Shown here in pieces: positions 1 to 4,807 of a DNA stretch of 5,119 nt (positions are counted from its first letter, which is position 1; the number at the start of each line of letters is the position of its first letter). The notes beneath the pieces are model-generated. The model was given only the letters and a program-made list of their open reading frames with translations. It had not been told where the DNA came from and ran no database searches. Origin of the DNA: Deltaproteobacteria bacterium (lineage in GTDB: Bacteria; Myxococcota; B64-G9). The stretch spans positions 1-5,119 of the forward strand of contig JAUVAM010000357.1 in assembly GCA_030591745.1 (NCBI GenBank). The letters are read 5' to 3'. The position numbers and the translations under genes are program-made.

Positions 1-255
1 CTGCAAACCTGCGAGAACGACGCCGACTGCGACGACTCGGATCCATGCACCTTGGACACCTGCGACCAGGCCGCACACCTCTGCCGCCACGAAACCAATC
101 CCGACTGCCATGAATCCGACGGCGGCGGCGATCTCTTACCGCAGGCCGATGGTTGCGGATGCGGCCCCTCGCGCGGCGGTGCGACCGCCCCGTGGCTGCT
201 TGGTCTCGCCTGCTGGTTGCTGCTGCGAATTGGAAGAAAAAAAACGAACTGCTAA
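1..255 (+). CDS. Cysteine-rich surface protein with MYXO-CTERM-like C-terminal anchor (partial, 5' end outside window)
   Basis: Only the last 84 codons are present; the frame is open from base 1 and stops at TAA 253-255, so the start lies upstream. Residues 4-36 hold six cysteines in an Asp-rich pattern (C4, C10, C16, C21, C28, C36, including DADCDDSDPCTLDTC), like the short disulfide-rich repeats frequent near the C-terminus of myxobacterial surface proteins. A Gly/Leu/Pro spacer follows, then GCGCG at 51-55, a hydrophobic stretch at about 63-77 and a basic end (RIGRKK, 76-81). This three-part layout matches the MYXO-CTERM sorting signal, in which the protein is cut near the Cys by a membrane protease (myxosortase) and kept at the cell surface. 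The tail ends in TNC after the basic residues. The hydrophobic part is rather short and interrupted by C71, so the match is by eye. The function of the main body is unknown. Confidence 0.8.
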   Translation: MQTCENDADCDDSDPCTLDTCDQAAHLCRHETNPDCHESDGGGDLLPQADGCGCGPSRGGATAPWLLGLACWLLLRIGRKKTNC

Positions 256-1295
256 ACCCCTGCTCCCCTGACACCGAAAAACAAGCGCCACAGCCAGGAC
301 CCGACGCCCTTTTGGGACAGGACCCGCTTGACCATCATGGGTCGCGCGGCGGGGTCGGCCGCGGCGTAACGGCGGGCCAGGCCAAAAACCAAGTACTTTC
401 TCAGAGAAAGCCTGTAGGTGTTCATTAGGCGGTCGTTGCGCTCTTCGAGCTTGGCGCGCTGATCGGAAAACCAGCGAATTTGATCCAAGAACTTGCCCAG
501 TTGGGCGTCTAAGCGCTTGAGTTCTTCGTGCTCGGCCGGGTTTTCCCAAATGGCCGTGGGCAGACGCAAGCGTTCCCCCACCGGCTTGAACTTCAGCCGG
601 GCTTTGTTCCACAGGCCCTTTGTGCCCTTGGCCTTCAGTGGACGCTCAAAAATCTCTTTGGCCGGAGCGTAGGCGGTCTGCATTCGGGTGTGCGCGAGCT
701 GCAAGGTCTTGAGCGCCTCGATGTAGGGCTTGGCCGCAAGCAGCAAATCGCCGGCCACGCGCTCGGGCTGTGCGCCCGAGCCTTGTCCAAACAATAGGGG
801 CGCGTCCAAGCCGGTGAGTCCGTCGAGCAGGCCTTCGCATTCCTTCCAGGCAATTCGGGCCATGCCGACCGAAGATCGCTTGATCGAATCCCCGACCGCC
901 TGCGCCGTCTTCTTGGGAGACGAGGACTTGAACATGGAGGGAAAGAAATTCACCACCCGACGCATGAAGAGATTGAGGTCTTCTTTTTTTTGGTGCTCGG
1001 GAAAGGGCCGGTTCAGCACCGCCAGCAGCAACTTGTCGTACTTGCGAGCCGACTCCAAAAGCAGCTGGGCCTGGTCCAACTTGAGCATCAGCCCGGACTG
1101 TATCCGCTGATCAAAGAACTGCTCAACTTGCTTTCGTTTCTTCAACAGCCGCGGGAATGGATTTTTTGCCTTGCAGCCCTTGCACTTTTTGTCCCAGAGC
1201 AAAAGTTTGCCGCCGCAGGTGCAGTCCATCTCCAGCTTGGCACCCCAAGCCTCGTCGGAATCCAATGCCGTCTGGTGAAGCGGGCTGGCTGTCAT
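252..1295 (-). CDS. Zinc-ribbon, helix-rich basic protein of unknown function
   Basis: A 347-aa protein that I do not recognise. Residues 25-41 hold a four-Cys knuckle pair, C25-x-C27 and C38-x2-C41, preceding a Lys/Arg-rich stretch (LLKKRKQ, 50-56), so a structural zinc site is likely. The rest looks mainly alpha-helical and basic: about 57-95, 175-215 and a heptad-like segment at 251-300 (from ENPAEHEELK onward) that may form a coiled coil. The C-terminus (331-347) has an aromatic patch, WLWRLFF. There is no signal peptide or clear membrane helix, so it is probably cytoplasmic; nucleic-acid or ribosome contact is only a guess from charge and ribbon. The ATG at 1295 was chosen because it gives the longest frame and a strong promoter ends just before it; no good Shine-Dalgarno is present. 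M23 (codon 1229-1227) is an alternative start that would keep the zinc ribbon. Its TAG stop (254-252) overlaps the stop of the preceding plus-strand gene. Confidence 0.8.
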   Translation of the reverse strand: MTASPLHQTALDSDEAWGAKLEMDCTCGGKLLLWDKKCKGCKAKNPFPRLLKKRKQVEQFFDQRIQSGLMLKLDQAQLLLESARKYDKLLLAVLNRPFPEHQKKEDLNLFMRRVVNFFPSMFKSSSPKKTAQAVGDSIKRSSVGMARIAWKECEGLLDGLTGLDAPLLFGQGSGAQPERVAGDLLLAAKPYIEALKTLQLAHTRMQTAYAPAKEIFERPLKAKGTKGLWNKARLKFKPVGERLRLPTAIWENPAEHEELKRLDAQLGKFLDQIRWFSDQRAKLEERNDRLMNTYRLSLRKYLVFGLARRYAAADPAARPMMVKRVLSQKGVGSWLWRLFFGVRGAGV

Positions 1296-1303
1296 GGAGC
1301 TCA

Positions 1304-1332
1304 GTTATAGTTTTTTTCTCACAACTTGTCGA
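1304..1332 (-). promoter_or_regulatory. Sigma70-like promoter of the zinc-ribbon gene
   Basis: Read on the minus strand, the -35 is TCGACA (1332-1327; 5 of 6 against TTGACA), followed by a 17-nt spacer (1326-1310, with an A7 run) and the -10 TATAAC (1309-1304; 5 of 6 against TATAAT). Only eight bases separate the -10 from the ATG at 1295, so the predicted transcript start falls within about 0-4 nt of the start codon. Its -35 overlaps the -35 of the opposite promoter. Confidence 0.6.
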
Positions 1333-1354
1333 GACATGGGGCCTGTTGTACGAT
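1326..1354 (+). promoter_or_regulatory. Sigma70-like promoter of the 94-aa membrane protein gene
   Basis: The -35 is TTGTCG (1326-1331; 4 of 6), then a 17-nt spacer and the -10 TACGAT (1349-1354; 4 of 6). A start near 1361 would leave an untranslated leader of about 23 nt containing the Shine-Dalgarno at 1371-1377. It is weaker than the minus-strand promoter, and the two -35 boxes share bases 1327-1331. Confidence 0.45.
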
Positions 1355-1370
1355 TTGGATATTCGCCTTG

Positions 1371-1377
1371 AGGAGGG
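1371..1377 (+). promoter_or_regulatory. Ribosome binding site of the 94-aa gene
   Basis: AGGAGGG lies six bases before the ATG at 1384. This near-perfect Shine-Dalgarno fixes the start of the small gene. It contrasts with the lack of any such site before the zinc-ribbon gene and before the gene starting at 4808. Confidence 0.85.
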
Positions 1378-1383
1378 CTTGCA

Positions 1384-1668
1384 ATGAAAAAACAAAACGG
1401 CGGGGCCGCGGTTGTTCTGATCATCATGCTGGTCACGGCGGGCATGATCTATCTGCTCTTGACCATGCTGGTGTTTGACAAAAGGGCCGATGACGCAGAG
1501 GAAATGGACGGCGTCGAGACAGAAGAAGTCGCAGAGGGCGAAGAAGAAGAAGAAGGAGGCGACGGAATCGTCGATCGCGGCAATCGAGTCATCCGAAACA
1601 CCAAAAACACATTAAAAGAACACGAAAAAAGAATAAACGATCGGCTCAAGAAAAATATTGGGCAGTAG
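1384..1668 (+). CDS. Small single-pass membrane protein with acidic linker and basic C-terminal helix
   Basis: A 94-aa protein of no family I recognise. It has a short polar N-terminus with two lysines (MKKQNGG), a hydrophobic helix at about 8-31, a strongly acidic linker at 36-60 containing EGEEEEEGG, and a basic, likely helical tail at 62-90 (NTLKEHEKRINDRLKK). The positive N-terminus and negative flank after the helix predict an N-in, C-out orientation, so the tail would face the periplasm. The start is fixed by a strong Shine-Dalgarno. Part of the linker is encoded by five GAA triplets at 1540-1554. The Sel1 gene follows 82 nt later on the same strand with no clear terminator or promoter between, so the two may be co-transcribed. 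A role in anchoring or bridging envelope layers is possible but unproven. Confidence 0.75.
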   Translation: MKKQNGGAAVVLIIMLVTAGMIYLLLTMLVFDKRADDAEEMDGVETEEVAEGEEEEEGGDGIVDRGNRVIRNTKNTLKEHEKRINDRLKKNIGQ

Positions 1669-1730
1669 TCCAGCACTGCTGAATCTCGGTCGGTCAAATG
1701 TCAAACATGAGCACACCTGGCCCACAACCA

Positions 1731-1742
1731 TCTTCGCGAAGA
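1731..1742. repeat. Perfect 12-bp palindrome upstream of the Sel1 gene
   Basis: TCTTCGCGAAGA reads identically on both strands and ends eight bases before the ATG at 1751. It overlaps the only purine-rich stretch (GAAGAG, 1738-1743) that could act as a ribosome binding site. It could be an operator, or in RNA a weak 4-bp stem with a CGCG loop. Chance is a real alternative. Confidence 0.35.
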
Positions 1743-1750
1743 GTGTGTCG

Positions 1751-2896
1751 ATGAACCAAACGATGAATCTGGTAACAATGTCACTCGTTATTGGCTTGGT
1801 TGCGTGTCCAGGACGGGCTGAGGGCGAAATCGAGGAACCCAATCGTGAAGCGGGAAAAGCAGAGGTCCCACTAAGCTCTAAAGAGACTGCAAAAATCCAC
1901 CACAAGGCCTGCGATGAAGGGGATATGGCGAGTTGCTCCAATTTGGGACTCATGTACGGCACGGGAACAGGCCTGACTCAAAGCTACAAGAAAGCTATGC
2001 ACTTTTACCGCAAGGCTTGCGATGGCAAACTAATGAAGGGCTGTAGCAACCTGGGATTCATGTACGAGTACGGCCAGGGTGTGGTCAAGAACGAGGAGGA
2101 GGCAGCAAGACTCTACCGTGAAGCCTGCGAGGGCGGGGAACCTGATGGCTGTCACAACCTGGGCGTCATGAACCAGTCGGGCAAGGGCATGGCCAGGAAC
2201 GAGGAGGCGGCAGCAAGACTCTTCCGCAAGGCCTGCGATGGTGGAGCCATGAAGGCCTGTCACAATCTGGGAGTCATGTACTTCAACGGCCAAGGCACAC
2301 CCAAGGACAGCGAAAAGGCAACGCAGTTTCTCTGCAGGGCATGCGATGGTGGGCACCTGGAGAGCTGTAGCAATCTTGGATCAATTTACTCAAGGGGCGA
2401 GGGGGTGGACCGAGACGAAAACAAATCCGCAATTTTCCACAGCAAAGCATGCGATGGCGGAAATCCAGCAAGCTGTTACAAACTTGGATTCATATACCAA
2501 AAAAGCAAAGGCGGGGTTCAAGACGAAAAAAAGGCGATACGGGCCTACCGGAAAGCCTGCGATGCTGGGCATCCGACGAGCTGCCATAACCTGGGAGTCA
2601 TGCACTCTACGGGTCAGGGCGTAGCCAAAGACAGCAAGACAGCAGTGGAGCTTTTTCAGAGAGCATGCGATGGCGGGGAGGTCAGGACCTGCGGCTTTTT
2701 GGGAGCACTGTACCAACTTGGGAATGGCGTGGCTCAAAACAGCGAGAAGGCCGAGCAGTTCTACCACAAGGCCTGCGATGGCGGGATCCTTCTTGCTTGC
2801 GTAGCCCTGGGAATGATGTACGACAGCGGTGATGGAGTACCCAAGGACAAAAAAAGGCGGCGAAGCTCTATAAAAAGGCATGCGATGGCGGGTTAA
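1751..2896 (+). CDS. Cysteine-containing Sel1-repeat (Hcp-like) exported protein, C-terminus frameshifted
   Basis: The 381-aa frame from ATG 1751 starts with a hydrophobic segment ending LVAC (16-19), which fits a lipobox, then an acidic linker and nine Sel1-like repeats. Each repeat has the form NLGxMYxxGxGVxxD...A..YRKACDGGxxxxC. The first cysteines fall at 54, 90, 126, 162, 198, 234, 270, 306 and 342, exactly 36 residues apart, each followed by a second cysteine eight residues later. This paired-Cys form is the one known from the Helicobacter cysteine-rich Hcp proteins, where each pair makes a disulfide in a helical hairpin, which suits an exported protein. C195 is unpaired. Sel1 arrays usually mediate protein-protein contacts; no partner is evident. 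Oddities: the signal-like n-region has no Lys/Arg, the Shine-Dalgarno is weak, and after residue 368 the frame leaves the repeat pattern (KKRRRSSIKRHAMAG). An upstream TTG at 1658 is also in frame but would bury the signal sequence. Confidence 0.87.
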   Translation: MNQTMNLVTMSLVIGLVACPGRAEGEIEEPNREAGKAEVPLSSKETAKIHHKACDEGDMASCSNLGLMYGTGTGLTQSYKKAMHFYRKACDGKLMKGCSNLGFMYEYGQGVVKNEEEAARLYREACEGGEPDGCHNLGVMNQSGKGMARNEEAAARLFRKACDGGAMKACHNLGVMYFNGQGTPKDSEKATQFLCRACDGGHLESCSNLGSIYSRGEGVDRDENKSAIFHSKACDGGNPASCYKLGFIYQKSKGGVQDEKKAIRAYRKACDAGHPTSCHNLGVMHSTGQGVAKDSKTAVELFQRACDGGEVRTCGFLGALYQLGNGVAQNSEKAEQFYHKACDGGILLACVALGMMYDSGDGVPKDKKRRRSSIKRHAMAG

Positions 2897-2907
2897 GAAC
2901 AGCCTGC
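1901..2907 (+). repeat. 108-bp (36-residue) Sel1 repeat array, ten units
   Basis: Ten units with a strict 108-bp period run from the H51 codon to the last Cys codon at 2905-2907; the tenth needs the -1 frame. The most conserved stretch is the AAGGCNTGCGATGGNGG-type segment encoding KACDGG. Units differ at many positions, so the array is old and held by protein selection rather than freshly copied. No unit has gained or lost a codon. Confidence 0.85.
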
Positions 2908-2922
2908 AAGAGGGTGAATTAA
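2849..2922 (+). other. Out-of-frame continuation of the Sel1 gene behind an A7 run
   Basis: The zero frame runs GAC AAA AAA AGG and stops at TAA 2894-2896. Stepping back one base after the second AAA gives AAG GCG GCG and then KAAKLYKKACDGG and LRTACKRVN, ending at TAA 2920-2922. The two cysteines, residues 378 and 386 of a 390-aa product, are exactly 36 residues after the ninth pair, so this is the true remainder of the gene. One missing A in the run (seven instead of eight) explains the break. Sequencing error, a fixed mutation, polymerase slippage on the A run or ribosomal -1 frameshifting cannot be told apart here. Confidence 0.85.
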
Positions 2923-3002
2923 TTTCTCAGAAGAGTTCAAAGCATGGGTTGGCGGGTACCATACAATTCGCCATTCAAAAGTGACATATGAGCACTTTGA
3001 CT

Positions 3003-3031
3003 ACTTGAGGTGCCAATTTGGCACCTCAAGT
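3003..3031. terminator. Hairpin between convergent genes, likely bidirectional terminator
   Basis: A perfect 13-bp stem (3003-3015 with 3019-3031; left arm ACTTGAGGTGCCA) closes a 3-nt loop. It lies 81 nt past the end of the Sel1 reading frame (2922) and 24 nt past the stop of the 375-aa gene, so it suits both transcripts. Neither side has a long U tract (TTCTCTGG on the plus side), so it is not a textbook intrinsic terminator. It may instead stabilise 3' ends. The rest of the 2923-3054 gap holds only a weaker imperfect inverted repeat at 2975-3000. Confidence 0.6.
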
Positions 3032-3054
3032 TCTCTGGCCCGACACCACCTGTG

Positions 3055-4182
3055 TCACCGCCACTGGGTGCAAGGCAGAACGTGGTCGCTGGGCTCGACG
3101 CAATAGATATCCGAGTCGACCACTTCCCAGGATGCTTCATCGAAATGGACTTCGACGTGAACGAAGAATAGACGGCCGTCTTCCGTGAAACTCGGTTCCC
3201 CGACATAGCCTGTGATGACGGCCTCCGCTTCGGCCCCGAAAGAACCATCCGACTCTATGGCGACCCGCCAAATCCCCGTCATCCCGCTGCGATCGCTGGC
3301 GAAGTAGATCCATTGACCATCCGGCGAAATCACCGCCTGCTTCTCGTCGCCGGCGGAGTTGACCGGAGTAGGCAGGCATTCAGAAACGCTCCAGCCCCCC
3401 TCGGTTCGCTCTGCTCTCCACAGGTCGATGCCGCCTTGTCCGCCGGGTCTATTGCTCGCGAAAATGAGGGTGTTTCCATCGCCCGTCACCCATTGTTCTC
3501 CCTCGATGTATTCGCTGTTGATGCCCTCGAGCGCAACACCATCACCCGGCACCATGTTGGTCATGGGTGCCTCGTACATGTCCAAATCAAAAAACTGCCC
3601 CTCCGGCAGTCCCTGTTTGTAACCGATGCAGTTCGGGCCCAGGGCGTGGTAGATGACCCGGCTTCCATCCGGGGCCACCCAGGTTTCCCCAGGCGCGCTG
3701 CAAGGCTCGGCGCAGCCGGCTTCCGGGTCCCCGCGGCGAAGATCCAGAACCCTGGCGGCCTCCCAGTCGCCGTCTTGCGATTGTTCCTGAAAGCGCACCT
3801 CCGTGCCTTCGATGAAACGCCCCTCGGGTATCAGCACTGTGTCGATCAGGTTGACGGAGTAATGGAAAACCATGCGACGGCCATCCGGTGACATTTCGAT
3901 GGCATCTTGAGGACAGGGGGTGTTGATGGAATCGGGCAAGCGGCGCGGGGAGGAGAAATCCGCGATGAGGACCTGAGGCTGAACGATATCAAGCCCAGGT
4001 CGCTCGCTCATCTCGCATCCCAAAGTCGAAAGCGGAGCAACCGTGGGGCCTTCGTCACCCATCGAATCCCCGGCGTCCAAGCCGGCATCCACCTGGGCAT
4101 CGAGCCCCGCGTCCTGAACCGGATCATGGCCGCCACAGGCGCCAAGCGCCATGCCGAACAGACAGAAGAAAACAAACCTCAT
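3055..4182 (-). CDS. Lipoprotein with TolB/PD40-type beta-propeller
   Basis: A 375-aa protein. The signal peptide MRFVFFCLFGMALGAC ends in a good lipobox (L13-G-A-C16), and Gly at +2 after the Cys is compatible with outer-membrane sorting. A flexible linker (DAGLDAQVDAGLDAG, about 24-38) leads to repeated PD40/WD40-like strands: SPDGRRMVFHY (98-108), APDGSRVIYHA (170-180), TGDGNTLIFASNRPGG (233-248), SPDGQWIYFASDRSG (286-300) and TEDGRLFFVHV (333-343). These mark at least five blades of a beta-propeller related to the TolB C-terminal domain, normally a protein-binding platform. It is not TolB: the N-terminal domain and tol-pal neighbours are absent. Eight cysteines besides the lipidated one (56, 90, 157, 161, 185, 269, 361, 371) suggest disulfides. 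It is second in an operon, 3 nt after the 166-aa gene. Ligand or partner is unknown. Confidence 0.9.
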   Translation of the reverse strand: MRFVFFCLFGMALGACGGHDPVQDAGLDAQVDAGLDAGDSMGDEGPTVAPLSTLGCEMSERPGLDIVQPQVLIADFSSPRRLPDSINTPCPQDAIEMSPDGRRMVFHYSVNLIDTVLIPEGRFIEGTEVRFQEQSQDGDWEAARVLDLRRGDPEAGCAEPCSAPGETWVAPDGSRVIYHALGPNCIGYKQGLPEGQFFDLDMYEAPMTNMVPGDGVALEGINSEYIEGEQWVTGDGNTLIFASNRPGGQGGIDLWRAERTEGGWSVSECLPTPVNSAGDEKQAVISPDGQWIYFASDRSGMTGIWRVAIESDGSFGAEAEAVITGYVGEPSFTEDGRLFFVHVEVHFDEASWEVVDSDIYCVEPSDHVLPCTQWR

Positions 4183-4185
4183 ATC

Positions 4186-4686
4186 TCACCCCTTATCTTT
4201 GTCTGCTTTGTCTGTCTCAGGCGGATCAAGAAGATGGGAACCGAAGTCCGGGGCGCGGAAATGCAGCTTCCCGGAATCCATGTAGACCTCGGCTTTGAAT
4301 TTGTCTTTCACCTGGAAGCTCTCTGGGTAGCCCACGGTCTCCGAGCTGCCTTTCTTGGTGACTTTTACCTTCAAAATAAAAGGCGCGGCCTTGGTGCCCT
4401 CGCCCTTTTTGATCTTGAATTTGCCCTTCAGCCAACGCCGACCTGAATCCTTGGACTGCTCTCCCGCCGAGAAGCTGAGCTTTCCCTGCTCCAGGGTGAC
4501 CCGGCTCCAGGAGTTGGGCACCGTGTGTCCTTTGCGCGGATACCTGGTGTGGCTCCAGGCATTGATAAATTCTTTTGGTAATTCCATTAGCTCTCCCGGG
4601 GTCTCGACATCGGACCCTGATGATGACTTGCAAGCCAGAATAGGCAGGACAAACAAACAGGACAAGCCAAGACACAAGTTGCGCAT
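4186..4686 (-). CDS. Small lipoprotein of unknown function
   Basis: A 166-aa protein with signal peptide MRNLCLGLSCLFVLPILAC and a lipobox (I16-L-A-C19); Lys at +2 does not act as an inner-membrane retention signal in the standard Lol rule. The mature part is polar, with alternating stretches typical of beta strands (PFILKVKVTKK, 102-112; KFKAEVYMDSGKLHFRAP, 129-146) and a charged tail ETDKADKDKG. I know no family for it; a small beta-sandwich is a reasonable guess. The start is set by AAGGAG at 4697-4692, five bases before the ATG. It is the first gene of a two-gene operon with the propeller lipoprotein, whose ribosome binding site lies in its last codons, which suggests translational coupling and related roles. 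Confidence 0.85.
   Translation of the reverse strand: MRNLCLGLSCLFVLPILACKSSSGSDVETPGELMELPKEFINAWSHTRYPRKGHTVPNSWSRVTLEQGKLSFSAGEQSKDSGRRWLKGKFKIKKGEGTKAAPFILKVKVTKKGSSETVGYPESFQVKDKFKAEVYMDSGKLHFRAPDFGSHLLDPPETDKADKDKG
4189..4194 (-). promoter_or_regulatory. Ribosome binding site of the propeller lipoprotein, inside the preceding gene
   Basis: AAGGGG (4194-4189) lies six bases before the ATG at 4182 and is built from the last two sense codons of the 166-aa gene. Terminating ribosomes would end on top of it, favouring coupled translation. Confidence 0.6.
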
Positions 4687-4807
4687 TTTATCTCCTTAGA
4701 TTTCGGTGAACCCAGAACCAGTCCGAATAATGCCACACTCTGAAATAAAATCCACGCATCCCAAGACCTGCCTACCAGTCCCTATTGGCCTGTGACATAC
4801 TATCCCC
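4687..4807. other. Divergent intergenic region between two lipoprotein transcription units
   Basis: This 121-bp gap must hold promoters in both directions. I see no convincing -35/-10 pair on either strand. Weak -10-like boxes are CATTAT (minus strand, 4734-4729) and TACTAT (plus strand, 4798-4803), each lacking a good -35 at normal spacing. The plus-strand gene also lacks a Shine-Dalgarno: the bases before its ATG are pyrimidine-rich (CTATCCCC). Confidence 0.5.
4692..4697 (-). promoter_or_regulatory. Ribosome binding site of the 166-aa lipoprotein gene
   Basis: AAGGAG (minus strand, 4697-4692) sits five bases before the ATG at 4686, a strong Shine-Dalgarno that fixes the start of the operon's first gene. 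Confidence 0.8.

Noticed and set aside
237..260. T8 run on the minus strand as an intrinsic terminator
   Set aside because: No stem precedes it; the nearby AGCAG copies are direct, not inverted, repeats. It is explained by lysine codons of the plus-strand gene.
136..612. Second minus-strand open frame at the left end
   Set aside because: It lies in another frame of the zinc-ribbon gene, has an Arg/Gly/Pro-rich composition typical of a shadow, and lacks any domain.
1658..1750. TTG start at 1658 for the Sel1 gene
   Set aside because: It overlaps the end of the previous gene, has no ribosome site and would place 31 polar residues before the signal sequence.
2030..2881. Minus-strand frames opposite the Sel1 gene with repetitive protein sequence
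   Set aside because: Their repetitiveness is copied from the 108-bp coding repeat; the plus frame carries the family pattern.
2975..3000. Inverted repeat TCAAAAGTG / CACTTTGA
   Set aside because: It is imperfect (one base unpaired), A/T-rich and without a U tract; the 13-bp hairpin next to it is far stronger.
3055..4182. Assignment of the propeller lipoprotein as tolB
   Set aside because: It is lipid-anchored, has no TolB N-terminal domain, has many cysteines and lacks tol-pal neighbours; only the PD40-type strands are shared.
3313..4446. Plus-strand open frames across the lipoprotein operon
   Set aside because: They are antisense to two genes with lipoboxes, ribosome binding sites and a recognisable propeller, and show no domain of their own.
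4717..4781. Direct repeat ACCAGTCC at 4717-4724 and 4774-4781 as operator pair
   Set aside because: Eight bases in a 121-bp gap can recur by chance, and the 57-bp spacing is not close to whole helical turns.
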